Part shown: positions 36,767-45,384 of the stretch, one piece after another
Position numbering within the stretch: position 1 is the stretch's first letter
Layout of the letters: each line of letters starts with the position of its first letter
Assembly: GCF_016904955.1 (NCBI RefSeq)
Contig: NZ_JADIKE010000036.1
Coordinates: forward strand, 14,021-78,020
Direction of reading: 5' to 3'
Source: Dyella flava
Lineage (GTDB): Bacteria; Pseudomonadota; Gammaproteobacteria; Xanthomonadales; Rhodanobacteraceae
DNA: 64,000 nt
Notes under the pieces: generated by a model
Databases searched by the model: none
What the model saw: only the letters and a program-made list of their open reading frames with translations
Told to the model about the DNA's origin: nothing
Program-made: the position numbers and the translations under genes

Positions 36767-37873
36767 GTGCCTACCTCGCCACCACGCAAGATCCTGCATG
36801 TCGACATGGATGCGTTCTACGCATCTGTGGAGCAGCGTGACGATCCGTCGTTGCGCGGCAAGCCGGTGGTGGTGGCGTGGCGTGGCGCGCGCTCGGTGGT
36901 GTGCGCCGCCAGCTATGAAGCCCGCAAGTTTGGTGTGCGTTCGGCGATGCCGGCGGTACGCGCCGAGCGGCTCTGTCCGCAGGCGATTTTCGTGCCGCCG
37001 GATTTCACTCGCTACAAGGCCGTTTCGCGCCACGTGCGCGAGATCTTTGCCCGGCATACGGATCTGATCGAGCCGCTATCGCTGGATGAAGCCTACCTGG
37101 ATGTAACGACCACCAAGACGCAGCTGCCTTCGGCGACCGCGACAGCGGAGGCCATACGCTCGGCGATTCGCGAGGAGACCCAGCTCACCGCATCGGCCGG
37201 CGTCGCGCCCAACAAATTCCTGGCGAAGATCGCATCGGACTGGAACAAGCCGGATGGCCTGTTTGTCATCCGGCCACATCAGGTGATGGCCTTTCTCTCA
37301 CCCCTGCCGGTCGGCAGGCTGCCTGGCGTGGGCAAAGTGATGGAGGGCCGGCTGAAAGAACTCGGGATCACCACCGTCAGCGAGTTGCGCACGCAGTCAC
37401 TGTTTGAGCTCGAGCAGCGCTTTGGCCGCTGGGGCCGGCGCCTGCATGAACTGTCATTGGGCATAGACGAACATGCAGTGCAACCGAATCAACTCACCTT
37501 GCAGGTTTCTTCCGAAGACACCTTCGAGCACGACCTCACCTTGGACGAACTTGAACCGCACATCCAGCGTCTGGCGGAAAAAACCTGGGCTGCGCATCAG
37601 CGTGAAGCGCAACGCGGCCGTATCGCACGCACTGTCGTGCTGAAGCTCAAGACCGCCGACTTCCACACGCTTACTCGCAGCCTTACCCTCTCCTCGCTAC
37701 CGCGCTCGGCCCAGGAACTGGCCGATGTGGCCTGCGCACTACGCGAGCGGGTGGAACGCCCTTCCGATAGTCGTTACCGTCTGGTTGGCGTGGGGCTGTC
37801 CGGATTTGTGGACCAGGATAGTTTGATCACCCAAAGCGATCTGTTCGATCACACGATGGCGCACCTGACATGA
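36767..37873 (+). CDS. dinB: DNA polymerase IV (Y family)
   Basis: A 368-residue lesion-bypass polymerase with catalytic acids intact: LHVDMDAFYASVEQR and SLDEAYLDV. The steric gate/fingers part VVVAWRGARSVVCAASYEAR, the helix-hairpin-helix RLPGVGKVMEGRLKELGI and a little-finger domain follow. The C-terminal SLITQSDLFD may be part of a clamp-binding tail (QSDLF). A GTG at 36767 fits the family N-terminus best (VPTSPPRKILHVDMD). Its stop overlaps the alpha-glucuronidase start by 4 bp. No lexA2-type palindrome was found upstream. Confidence 0.93.
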   Translation: MPTSPPRKILHVDMDAFYASVEQRDDPSLRGKPVVVAWRGARSVVCAASYEARKFGVRSAMPAVRAERLCPQAIFVPPDFTRYKAVSRHVREIFARHTDLIEPLSLDEAYLDVTTTKTQLPSATATAEAIRSAIREETQLTASAGVAPNKFLAKIASDWNKPDGLFVIRPHQVMAFLSPLPVGRLPGVGKVMEGRLKELGITTVSELRTQSLFELEQRFGRWGRRLHELSLGIDEHAVQPNQLTLQVSSEDTFEHDLTLDELEPHIQRLAEKTWAAHQREAQRGRIARTVVLKLKTADFHTLTRSLTLSSLPRSAQELADVACALRERVERPSDSRYRLVGVGLSGFVDQDSLITQSDLFDHTMAHLT

Positions 37874-40041
37874 AGACATGCCTGCGTATCCTGGCGGTGT
37901 TCACGCTGACCCTGGCGACGCTACTGTGCATGGCGCCGGCACATGCTGAAGACGGTTATGAGCTGTGGTTGCGTTATCACCCGCTCACGCCCGGGCAGGC
38001 GGTGCTTTACCGCGGCCATACAGCCGAACTGATCATCGGCTCAACGACGCCCACCCAGATCGCCACTCGCAACGAATTGCAGCGTGGCTTGAGCGGATTG
38101 CTTGGCCAAGACTTGCCGCTATCAGAGACCGTTACCCGCGATGGCGCGATCATTGTCGGCACAGCGGCATCATCGCCGCTTATCGCGAAGCTTCGGCTGG
38201 ACATACAAAGCCTCGGGAGCGATGGCTATGTCATTCGCAACGTCATCGTGGATGGCCACCCTGCCACCGCCATTGTCGGCGGCAGCGACATCGGCGCACT
38301 GTACGGCAGCTTTCATTTCCTGCGCCTGCTGCAGACCGGACAGGCCATCGATCATCTCGATCTGCACGAATCGCCACGGATAAAGCTACGCGTACTCGAT
38401 CACTGGGATTATCTCAACGGCCAGATCGAACGTGGTTATGCCGGAGCCTCGATCTGGGATTGGTGGAAGCTGCCGGATTGGCGTGCTCCGCGCTATACCG
38501 ACTATGCGCGAGCCAATGCATCGATCGGCATCAATGGCACGGTACTCAACGATGTCACCGGCGGCGCGACCATCCTCACCACTACTTACTTGCAAAAAGT
38601 CGCCGCACTGGCCGACGTTTTTCGTCCTTATGGCATTCGCGTGTATCTCAGCGTGCGTTTCAGCGCCCCCATCGAAATCGGTGGACTGAAGACGGCCGAC
38701 CCGCTCGATCCGCAGGTGCGGGCATGGTGGCGCGCCAAGGCGGATGAGATCTACCAGCTGATTCCGGATTTCGGCGGCTTCCTGGTGAAAGCCGATTCGG
38801 AAGGTCAACCCGGCCCTCAGGATTACAAGCGCACGCATGCCGATGGCGCAAACATGCTCGCCGACGCTTTGGCACCGCACGGTGGCATCGTGATGTGGCG
38901 CACCTTCGTCTATTCGCAGGCCAACAAGGATGATCGCGCCAAGCAGGCGTATGAGGAGTTCAAGCCGCTGGATGGCCAGTTCCACGCCAACGTGCTTTTG
39001 CAGACCAAGAACGGCCCGATCGACTTCCAGCCGAGGGAACCGTTCCATCCGCTGTTTGGCGCGATGCCGAAGACACCGCTGATGATGGAGTTTGAAATCA
39101 CCAAGGAATACCTGGGCTTTGCCACGCACCTGGTCTACCTCGGGCCGCTGTACGAAGAAGTGTTGTCGTCCGACACGATGGAACGCGGCATGGGCTCGAC
39201 CGTGGCAAAAGTGATTGACGGGTCGTTGGAAGGCCATGCGCTGTCAGGCATGGCAGGTGATGCGAACATTGGTGCCGATCGCAACTGGTGTGGCTCGGAT
39301 TTCAATCAGGCCAACTGGTATGTGTTCGGCCGGCTGGCCTGGAATCCAACACTGTCATCGCGCGCCATCGCCGAGGAATGGGTGCGGATGACATTCACCA
39401 ATAACGAGGCGTTCGTCAAACCGGTGGTCGACATGATGATGGGCTCGCGCGAAGCTGCGGTCGACTATATGACGCCGCTAGGTCTGCTACATCTCATGGG
39501 TCCTGGTCATCATTACGGCCCTGCGCCCTGGGACGCCAGTGAATCGGAAGCGGATTGGCGACCCGTGTATTACCACCGCGCGGATCGCCAAGGCATCGGT
39601 TTCGATCGCAGCAGCACCGGCAGCAATGCGGTTGCCCAATACGCGCCGGCCATTGCGGCGCAGTTCAACGATATGGCACAAACTCCCGAGCGGTTCCTGC
39701 TCTACTTTCACCATGTCCCCTGGGACTACCGCATGCGCTCCGGCCAGACGCTGTGGTACGAATTGGTCGCGCACTACACGCAAGGCGTCGATGACGTAAA
39801 GCAGATGCGCGCAACCTGGAGTCATCTGCATGGCTATATTGACGAGGAGCGTTATCAGCAGGTCGCCACGTTTCTTGCCATCCAGGAAAAGGAAGCGCAG
39901 TGGTGGCGCGATGCCTGCATCGCTTATTTCCAAAGCATCTCCGGCCGGCCGCTGCCGCCGGGCTACGCACCACCGCAGCGCTCGCTCAAGTATTACGAAT
40001 CGCTGACGTTCCCCTATGTACCGGGCTACTCATCATGGTGA
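37870..40041 (+). CDS. aguA: Alpha-glucuronidase, GH67
   Basis: A 723-residue exported glycoside hydrolase. The signal peptide ends in APAHA (about residue 26). GH67 hallmarks are YGSFHFLRLLQTG, VLDHWDYLNGQIERGYAG, the acid/base region KADSEGQPGPQDY and the segment with the second carboxylates, KNGPIDFQPREPFHPLFGAM followed by MMEFEITKEYLG. It removes 4-O-methyl-glucuronic acid from xylo-oligosaccharides. No xylan genes are adjacent; its ATG lies in the stop codon of dinB, an odd pairing. Confidence 0.95.
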   Translation: MKTCLRILAVFTLTLATLLCMAPAHAEDGYELWLRYHPLTPGQAVLYRGHTAELIIGSTTPTQIATRNELQRGLSGLLGQDLPLSETVTRDGAIIVGTAASSPLIAKLRLDIQSLGSDGYVIRNVIVDGHPATAIVGGSDIGALYGSFHFLRLLQTGQAIDHLDLHESPRIKLRVLDHWDYLNGQIERGYAGASIWDWWKLPDWRAPRYTDYARANASIGINGTVLNDVTGGATILTTTYLQKVAALADVFRPYGIRVYLSVRFSAPIEIGGLKTADPLDPQVRAWWRAKADEIYQLIPDFGGFLVKADSEGQPGPQDYKRTHADGANMLADALAPHGGIVMWRTFVYSQANKDDRAKQAYEEFKPLDGQFHANVLLQTKNGPIDFQPREPFHPLFGAMPKTPLMMEFEITKEYLGFATHLVYLGPLYEEVLSSDTMERGMGSTVAKVIDGSLEGHALSGMAGDANIGADRNWCGSDFNQANWYVFGRLAWNPTLSSRAIAEEWVRMTFTNNEAFVKPVVDMMMGSREAAVDYMTPLGLLHLMGPGHHYGPAPWDASESEADWRPVYYHRADRQGIGFDRSSTGSNAVAQYAPAIAAQFNDMAQTPERFLLYFHHVPWDYRMRSGQTLWYELVAHYTQGVDDVKQMRATWSHLHGYIDEERYQQVATFLAIQEKEAQWWRDACIAYFQSISGRPLPPGYAPPQRSLKYYESLTFPYVPGYSSW

Positions 40042-40062
40042 ATGGCACATGCAAGGGAGCCA

Positions 40063-41073
40063 TCAGCGATAAACGACCATCACCGTGATCGGCTTGCTGA
40101 ATTCGCCCGAGGTCAATGGTGCCGTGGTACGTTCCAGACGCGCGCGAAAATCGTAGGAGTCGCCGGTCAACTTGCCTGGAAAGGTACGCGTGCCGCCCGG
40201 CACCATGGAAGCATTGGCGCCATCGTTGGTTGACAATGCGATGCCGAGTCCGGTTGGTCCTCCCGTATTTATTGAAAACAATTTCGGATTGTTCGAATCC
40301 TGATCCACCTGGCTGCCAAAAGTAATATCAACCAGCACACTAGGATCGCCGCAATCTGCCACCGTCAGCTTGAAGGGTACCCACGGTGTGGAGCTCCCGG
40401 GATTCTGCAGATCCTTGATCGAATGGCTGCCCAGGTTGACCGTCTGATTCATCGAGCCCACATCCATGGCACACGACGGACGCACCAACACGATGCTCCC
40501 GATACGGACAGTCTGATAGGGCCCGGGGCCGCCTATCTCCCCGGTACCGTTATAGAAGTTGGATCCACCAATCGTTGCCGCATCGGCCTGGCCATAGACA
40601 ATGGAACTTGACGTGCGCACCAGCTCGGCTTTCACCGTATCACTCTCGGAATAGGCTGGACTACCGGAGCTGAGCGTCAATTGCCGTGCTATCGGCATCG
40701 GTGAAAGATCGCCGCCGTTGATGCCCATATAAAGACGCACACCTACACCGGATCGTTGGCCGCCCACGGTCAACTCGTAAACATCACCATTGGTTTGCGC
40801 GCCTTGGGCGATATTGGTCTTGAGGTAGACAGGACTTGGGCCCGTACAGTTGAGCCTCCATGGATTAGGGAAGGTATATTGACCCTGCCTGCCAAGCGAC
40901 GCCCCGGGCGCGGCATTGCTGTCGACAATCACGGGAGCCGTCTGGTCGATAATGTAATCCTGCACCGAGTTGCCAAGGAAGCAAGCAGCTTCAGCCTTCC
41001 CCGTCTTCAACGCGGCTATTGCCAGCACGGCCAATGAAAGTGCTTTTCCATATGTCTTGACAACGCTTTGCAT
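40063..41073 (-). CDS. Fimbrial adhesin-like protein, copy A
   Basis: A 336-residue exported protein. The signal peptide MQSVVKTYGKALSLAVLAIA ends at AEA (about residue 28). Residues 30-190 form a lectin-like N-terminal domain, and 200-336 form a type-1 pilin domain (CAMDVGSMNQTVNLGSHS, WVPFKLTVADCGDP, TGLGIALS, ending FSKPITVMVVY). This two-domain plan suits tip adhesins of chaperone-usher fimbriae, but no usher or chaperone is nearby. It is about two-thirds identical by eye to copy B (42078-43091). Confidence 0.8.
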   Translation of the reverse strand: MQSVVKTYGKALSLAVLAIAALKTGKAEAACFLGNSVQDYIIDQTAPVIVDSNAAPGASLGRQGQYTFPNPWRLNCTGPSPVYLKTNIAQGAQTNGDVYELTVGGQRSGVGVRLYMGINGGDLSPMPIARQLTLSSGSPAYSESDTVKAELVRTSSSIVYGQADAATIGGSNFYNGTGEIGGPGPYQTVRIGSIVLVRPSCAMDVGSMNQTVNLGSHSIKDLQNPGSSTPWVPFKLTVADCGDPSVLVDITFGSQVDQDSNNPKLFSINTGGPTGLGIALSTNDGANASMVPGGTRTFPGKLTGDSYDFRARLERTTAPLTSGEFSKPITVMVVYR

Positions 41074-41155
41074 GAAGTTTTGACTCAACAAGATTAAAAC
41101 AAAAAATGGGAGTGAAGCGTCGCTCCCGCTATTTCCGCTGTTGCAGCACGACATT

Positions 41156-41458
41156 CATGTCGATGACATGCGTGCGTCATGCGCATTAAGCCATTGCGCT
41201 CGCGGATAAGCGTGGTATCGGAATAACGCGTGATTGCGTGCATTGCAGATGGCCGTTCTTGAATCGGCCGTGCCGAGAAGCGTCTCGTTGATGGACGGCA
41301 AAATTCACGACTGAAGATTATTTCGTGATGGTCACGGTTTGCGTGATTTCTGGTTGCAAGCCATGCGGGGTAAACGCATCAAATCCGCCATGCTGCCCAA
41401 CTTCGTCAATGAAGCCGCGAGCGAATGAGATGATGGGCCATACTGCGTCGGCAGACAC
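41156..41458 (-). pseudogene. Decayed lytic-transglycosylase-like remnant A
   Basis: Two short frames can be joined. One (41318-41458) reads FDAFTPHGLQPEI, which aligns with LARYGMTPDV of remnant B. The other (41156-41300) reads SRTAICNARNHALFRYHAYP then RAQWLNAHD, which aligns with SRTLIHSARHRACLRYRAYE then WAQWLDAH of remnant B. Frames change and stops intervene. It occupies the leader of adhesin copy A, directly behind the TraF-type gene. Confidence 0.45.
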
Positions 41459-41517
41459 GGCTTGGTGCGGTCACGTCACGACGGCAACCCGCAGCACAAT
41501 CAGCCGGACGTTCCAGC

Positions 41518-42075
41518 TTATTTCCAGGTCAGTACAGGACGAACGATCTCAACCACCCATGCACGATCAATCGGGCCAAAATAACGACTGTCAAACGAAT
41601 GATCGTTGGTGTCGGAGATGACCCATAGCTGCGCGGGCTGCAAAGCGTAGTGCGACTGGCCGGGTTTCGGCAGCGGGCGCCCTGCCGGATCGGCCTGCCA
41701 GCGTGCACTGAGTGGTACAAACCTGCCATTGATCCACGTGCCTGCATCACTGACTTCTACACTGTCGCCCTGCATGCCTCCGACTCGCTTGAGCATAGGG
41801 CTATAACCGCTGGGGCAGTAACCAGTCCCCAGATATCCCCTCTCTCTGGCCATCGCAAACGCACCCTCGGCAGGTGGGCAGAATCGCACATAAGCCCCAT
41901 GCGTAATCGGTTGATGGATGGCCCAATACACACCAAGCGGCAAGCTCGCGGTCAAATTGAGACGGGCGCCCAGCACACAGAGCAACCCCATCAGCAGCAA
42001 CAGTGAGATGGCTGCTATCGCCAGTTTGCGGCAGATGCGCGGCCATCCACGACGGAAGCGAGCCTGCTTTTTCAC
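41518..42075 (-). CDS. TraF-type S26 signal peptidase
   Basis: A 185-residue membrane-bound serine peptidase of family S26, nearest in motifs to conjugative-transfer TraF. One N-terminal helix (residues 18-37) is followed by catalytic Ser44 in LTASLPLGVYW and Lys96 in MLKRVGG. The C-terminal box is WVISDTNDHSFDSRYFGPI. TraF matures the pilin of conjugation systems, yet no conjugation genes are present. It starts 2 bp behind the stop of adhesin B, so it is in that operon and may process an adhesin or pilin. Confidence 0.85.
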   Translation of the reverse strand: MKKQARFRRGWPRICRKLAIAAISLLLLMGLLCVLGARLNLTASLPLGVYWAIHQPITHGAYVRFCPPAEGAFAMARERGYLGTGYCPSGYSPMLKRVGGMQGDSVEVSDAGTWINGRFVPLSARWQADPAGRPLPKPGQSHYALQPAQLWVISDTNDHSFDSRYFGPIDRAWVVEIVRPVLTWK

Positions 42076-42077
42076 GC

Positions 42078-43091
42078 TCAGCGGTAATTGACCAGGACGG
42101 TCACCGGCCGATCAAACTGGCCAGCCGTCAGTGCTACCGGTGTACGCTCCAGGCGCGCGCGAAAATGATAGGAATCACCCGTCAACTTGCCCGGAAACGT
42201 ACCGATGACACCCGGCAGCATCGAAGCATTGCTGCCGTCATCAGTTGACAAAGCGATGCCCAGACCAGCCGGGCCACCCGTGCGTAGCGAAAACAGATTA
42301 GGGTTGTGCTGATCCTTATCTTCGGCGGAGCCAAAGGTGATATCCACCAATACATCAGGGTCACTGCACTGGGCCATGGTGAGCTTGAACGGAATCCATG
42401 GCGTGGTACTGGCGGGATCTTGCAGATCCTTGGTCGAGTAGCTGCCCAGATTCACGGTCTGGTTGAGCGAACCCACGTCCATCGCGCAGGCGGGTCGCAC
42501 CAGCTTCATGCTGCCCGTGTGCACCGTTTGATACTGGCCAGGGCCACCCACCTCACCCGTTCCGTTGTAGAAATTGGATGCCCCGACGCCCAAGCCCTGA
42601 TCAACCGCGCCATACACAACCGGACTTGCGGTGCGCACGAGTTCCGCCTCAATCGTATCGCTCTCGGTGTAGGCCGGACTACCTGTACTCAGCGACAACT
42701 GCCGCGTTATCGGCATCGGCAGAAAGTCGCCGCCATTGATACTCATGGCAAGACGAATACCAACCCCTGAACGCTGGCCGCCGACCGTGAGCTCATAGAC
42801 ATCACCGCTGGTTTGGGCGCCTTGCGCAATGTTTGTCTTGAGATAGATGGGACTGGTCCCGGTGCAATTGAGTTTCCAAGGGGTGGGAAACGTGTACTGC
42901 CCTTTACGCCCAAGCGACGCACCGGGCGCAAGACCGCTGTCGACGTACACATCGGAAACCTGCTGGAGGATGTAGTTCTGTACGTTATTTCCAAGACTGC
43001 AAGCCGCCTGCGCGGAACCCGACTTCAACACGGCAAGCGCGATCAAGCCGAAAGGAAGCACCTTGGCATATGTTCTTACAATCTTTTTCAT
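42078..43091 (-). CDS. Fimbrial adhesin-like protein, copy B
   Basis: A 337-residue paralogue of copy A with the same plan: a signal peptide ending AQA (about residue 29), an N-terminal lectin-like half with KLNCTGTSPIYLKTNIAQGA, and a type-1 pilin C-terminal half (CAMDVGSLNQTVNLGSYS, WIPFKLTMAQCSDP, FDRPVTVLVNY). Start and AGGAG ribosome site are clear. The TraF-type peptidase follows after 2 bp. No usher or chaperone is adjacent. Confidence 0.8.
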   Translation of the reverse strand: MKKIVRTYAKVLPFGLIALAVLKSGSAQAACSLGNNVQNYILQQVSDVYVDSGLAPGASLGRKGQYTFPTPWKLNCTGTSPIYLKTNIAQGAQTSGDVYELTVGGQRSGVGIRLAMSINGGDFLPMPITRQLSLSTGSPAYTESDTIEAELVRTASPVVYGAVDQGLGVGASNFYNGTGEVGGPGQYQTVHTGSMKLVRPACAMDVGSLNQTVNLGSYSTKDLQDPASTTPWIPFKLTMAQCSDPDVLVDITFGSAEDKDQHNPNLFSLRTGGPAGLGIALSTDDGSNASMLPGVIGTFPGKLTGDSYHFRARLERTPVALTAGQFDRPVTVLVNYR

Positions 43092-43160
43092 GAACTCCTG
43101 ATCCAATGGAAATGAAAGCAAAGCCCATGCGTTAACGCGGCGCCGCATTCATCCCTTTTG

Positions 43161-43500
43161 CTACCCGGGACGATAATCACCATCAACCACCTGAGTGGCG
43201 TAATGAGCATCGAGCCATTGCGCCCATTCGTAAGCGCGATAACGCAGACAGGCTCGATGGCGGGCGCTATGGATCAGCGTACGCGAATGATAATTCGCGG
43301 CACGCGTCCAGATATCCCCGGCGTTATTTTTCAGATAATTACGTAGTCGTCACGGCGCAACTGATACGGATAACATCCCGAACCAGCCACGACGTCCGGC
43401 GTCATGCCGTAACGCGCGAGGAAGATGGCGGACGCCACCGGCGTTTCGCTGACGCGACTCATTGAACGCAAGTCATGGGCATGCAGTCGCACGATGGATT
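43161..43500 (-). pseudogene. Decayed lytic-transglycosylase-like remnant B
   Basis: The frame ending at 43331 reads AIFLARYGMTPDVVAGSGCY. After a frame change near 43340 it continues as LKNNAGDIWTRAANYHSRT and LRYRAYEWAQWLDAHY, ending with TAG at 43161. GDIWTRAANYHSRT is typical of the C-terminal half of VirB1/TrbN-type lytic transglycosylases. The 5' half is missing; the remnant begins just behind the lpdA terminator. Confidence 0.55.
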
Positions 43501-43511
43501 CATATCCAAAG

Positions 43512-43542
43512 AAAAAGCCCGGAGCATTGCTCCGGGCTTTTC
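43512..43542 (-). terminator. Intrinsic terminator of lpdA
   Basis: AAAAGCCCGGAGC and its exact complement enclose the loop ATT. On the minus strand the stem is followed by TTTTTC. It lies 23 bp behind the lpdA stop codon. Confidence 0.85.
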
Positions 43543-43564
43543 GCTTTACCATTTATAAGAAACC

Positions 43565-45373
43565 TTACTTCTTCTTTGGCATGTACAGGTCGGTGATGGT
43601 GCCTTCATAGGCTTCCGCCGCCATGCCTACCGATTCGCTCAAGGTCGGATGTGGATGGATGGTAAGGCCGATATCGGCCGCTTCTGCGCCCATCTCGATC
43701 GCCAGCGCGATTTCCGAGATGAGATCACCAGCATGCGGACCGACGATGGCGCCACCCACCACGCGATGGGTTTCTTCGTCGAACAGCAGCTTGGTGAAGC
43801 CTTCGGTGCGATCGATGCCGATCGCGCGGCCGCTGGCCACCCACGGGAATTTTCCGACGCCGATCTTCAGGCCTTTTTCCTTCGCTTCGCGCTCGGTCAC
43901 GCCGACCCAGGCGACTTCCGGATCGGTATAAGCCACCGACGGAATCACGCGCGCGTCGAAATGGCTCTTCTGACCGGCTACGACTTCCGCCGCGACCTTT
44001 GCTTCGTGCGTGGCTTTGTGCGCCAGCATCGGCTGACCGACCAGGTCGCCGATGGCGAAGATGTGCCGCACGTTGGTGCGCATCTGCGTATCGACATTGA
44101 TGAAGCCGCGCTCGGTCACTGCCACACCGGCCTTGTCGGCGCCGATCTTGTTGCCGTTGGGTGAGCGGCCGACCGACACCAGCACGCGATCGAACACAGT
44201 GGTTTCGGGAATGTTTTCGCCTTCGTAGCTGACCTCGATGCCCTTCTTGGTGGCCTTGGCCTCGACCACTTTGGTCTTGAGGTGCACGCCTTTGAGTTTG
44301 CCGCCCAAGCGCTTGGCCAGCGGTTTGATCAAGTCCGCATCGGTACCCGGAATGATCTGGTCCATGAACTCGACCACGGTCACTTCGCTGCCGAGTGCGG
44401 AATACACCGTGGCCATTTCCAGACCGATGATGCCGCCGCCGACCACCAGCAACTTGGCCGGCACGTCTTTCATTTCCAGTGCGCCGGTGGAATCCATGAT
44501 GCGGTCGTCGTCCCACGGGAACGCAGGCAGCTTCACCGACTGCGAACCAGCAGCAATGATGGCGTATTCGAAACGCAGCAGTTTCTTGCCTTCGGCGGTT
44601 TCGATTTCCATTTCGTTCGGCGAGACAAAGGTGCCGACACCCTGCACGGTACGCACCTTGCGCTGCTTGGCCATGCTGCCGAGGCCGCCGGTCAGCTGGC
44701 CGACCACCTTGGTCTTGAAGTCGCGCAGCTTGTCGATGTCGATCTTCGGCTTGCCAAAGCTGACGCCGTGCGCGGCCATGGCTTCGGCTTCATCGATCAC
44801 CGCGGCGGCATGCAGCAGCGCCTTGGATGGAATGCAGCCCACATTGAGGCAGACGCCGCCGAGCTTGGCATAGCGTTCCACCAGCACGGTGTCGACGCCG
44901 AGGTCCGCAGCACGGAACGCAGCGGTATAGCCGCCCGGACCCGAACCGAGCACGACCAGCTTGCACTCGATGTCGGCCGCTTTTCCCGATGAAGCTGCCG
45001 CTTGTGGCGCCTTGGCCTCCACTCCTTTCTGGGGGGAGGGTTGCGGCGAAGGGGCGGGGCTTGCAGAAGTACTCGGCGAGGTCGCCGCCTCACTCTTACC
45101 CTCTGCAGAGGGAGATGCAGAGTCGGCTGCGCCCGCGGTTTCCAGGATGGCAATCACCGTACCTTCGGAAACTTCATCGCCCACTTTGAGCTTGAGTTCC
45201 TTGATCACGCCAGCGGCGTTGGAGGGAATCTCCATCGTCGCCTTGTCGGACTCCAGCGTGATAAGGCTTTGTTCCTTTGCCACGCTGTCGCCGACCTTCA
45301 CCATGACCTCGATGACCGGCACGTTGTCGTGACCGCCGATATCGGGGACTTTCACTTCGATCGTATTGGCCAT
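43565..45373 (-). CDS. lpdA: Dihydrolipoamide dehydrogenase (E3) with lipoyl domain
   Basis: A 602-residue E3 of the pyruvate dehydrogenase complex. Residues 1-80 are a lipoyl domain with the lipoylated lysine in ESDKATME. A Ser/Ala/Pro linker (about 82-135) precedes the FAD flavoprotein: LGSGPGGYTAAF, the redox disulfide GGVCLNVGCIPSK, VVGGGIIGLEMA and the C-terminal HPHPTLSE. It reoxidises dihydrolipoyl groups with NAD. An N-terminal lipoyl domain on E3 is usual in some beta- and gammaproteobacteria. The linker contains a repeat element. aceF is 11 bp upstream. Confidence 0.95.
   Translation of the reverse strand: MANTIEVKVPDIGGHDNVPVIEVMVKVGDSVAKEQSLITLESDKATMEIPSNAAGVIKELKLKVGDEVSEGTVIAILETAGAADSASPSAEGKSEAATSPSTSASPAPSPQPSPQKGVEAKAPQAAASSGKAADIECKLVVLGSGPGGYTAAFRAADLGVDTVLVERYAKLGGVCLNVGCIPSKALLHAAAVIDEAEAMAAHGVSFGKPKIDIDKLRDFKTKVVGQLTGGLGSMAKQRKVRTVQGVGTFVSPNEMEIETAEGKKLLRFEYAIIAAGSQSVKLPAFPWDDDRIMDSTGALEMKDVPAKLLVVGGGIIGLEMATVYSALGSEVTVVEFMDQIIPGTDADLIKPLAKRLGGKLKGVHLKTKVVEAKATKKGIEVSYEGENIPETTVFDRVLVSVGRSPNGNKIGADKAGVAVTERGFINVDTQMRTNVRHIFAIGDLVGQPMLAHKATHEAKVAAEVVAGQKSHFDARVIPSVAYTDPEVAWVGVTEREAKEKGLKIGVGKFPWVASGRAIGIDRTEGFTKLLFDEETHRVVGGAIVGPHAGDLISEIALAIEMGAEAADIGLTIHPHPTLSESVGMAAEAYEGTITDLYMPKKK
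45022..45114. repeat. REP-like repeat halves inside the lpdA linker
   Basis: 45022-45054 resembles the right arm, and 45088-45114 the left arm, of the inverted repeat at 24509-24612, in reversed order. The shared cores are GGGAGGGTTG and CCTCAC-CCCTCT. In the protein the element encodes the PAPSPQPSPQKG part of the linker. Confidence 0.65.
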
Positions 45374-45384
45374 GACCGCCCCCT

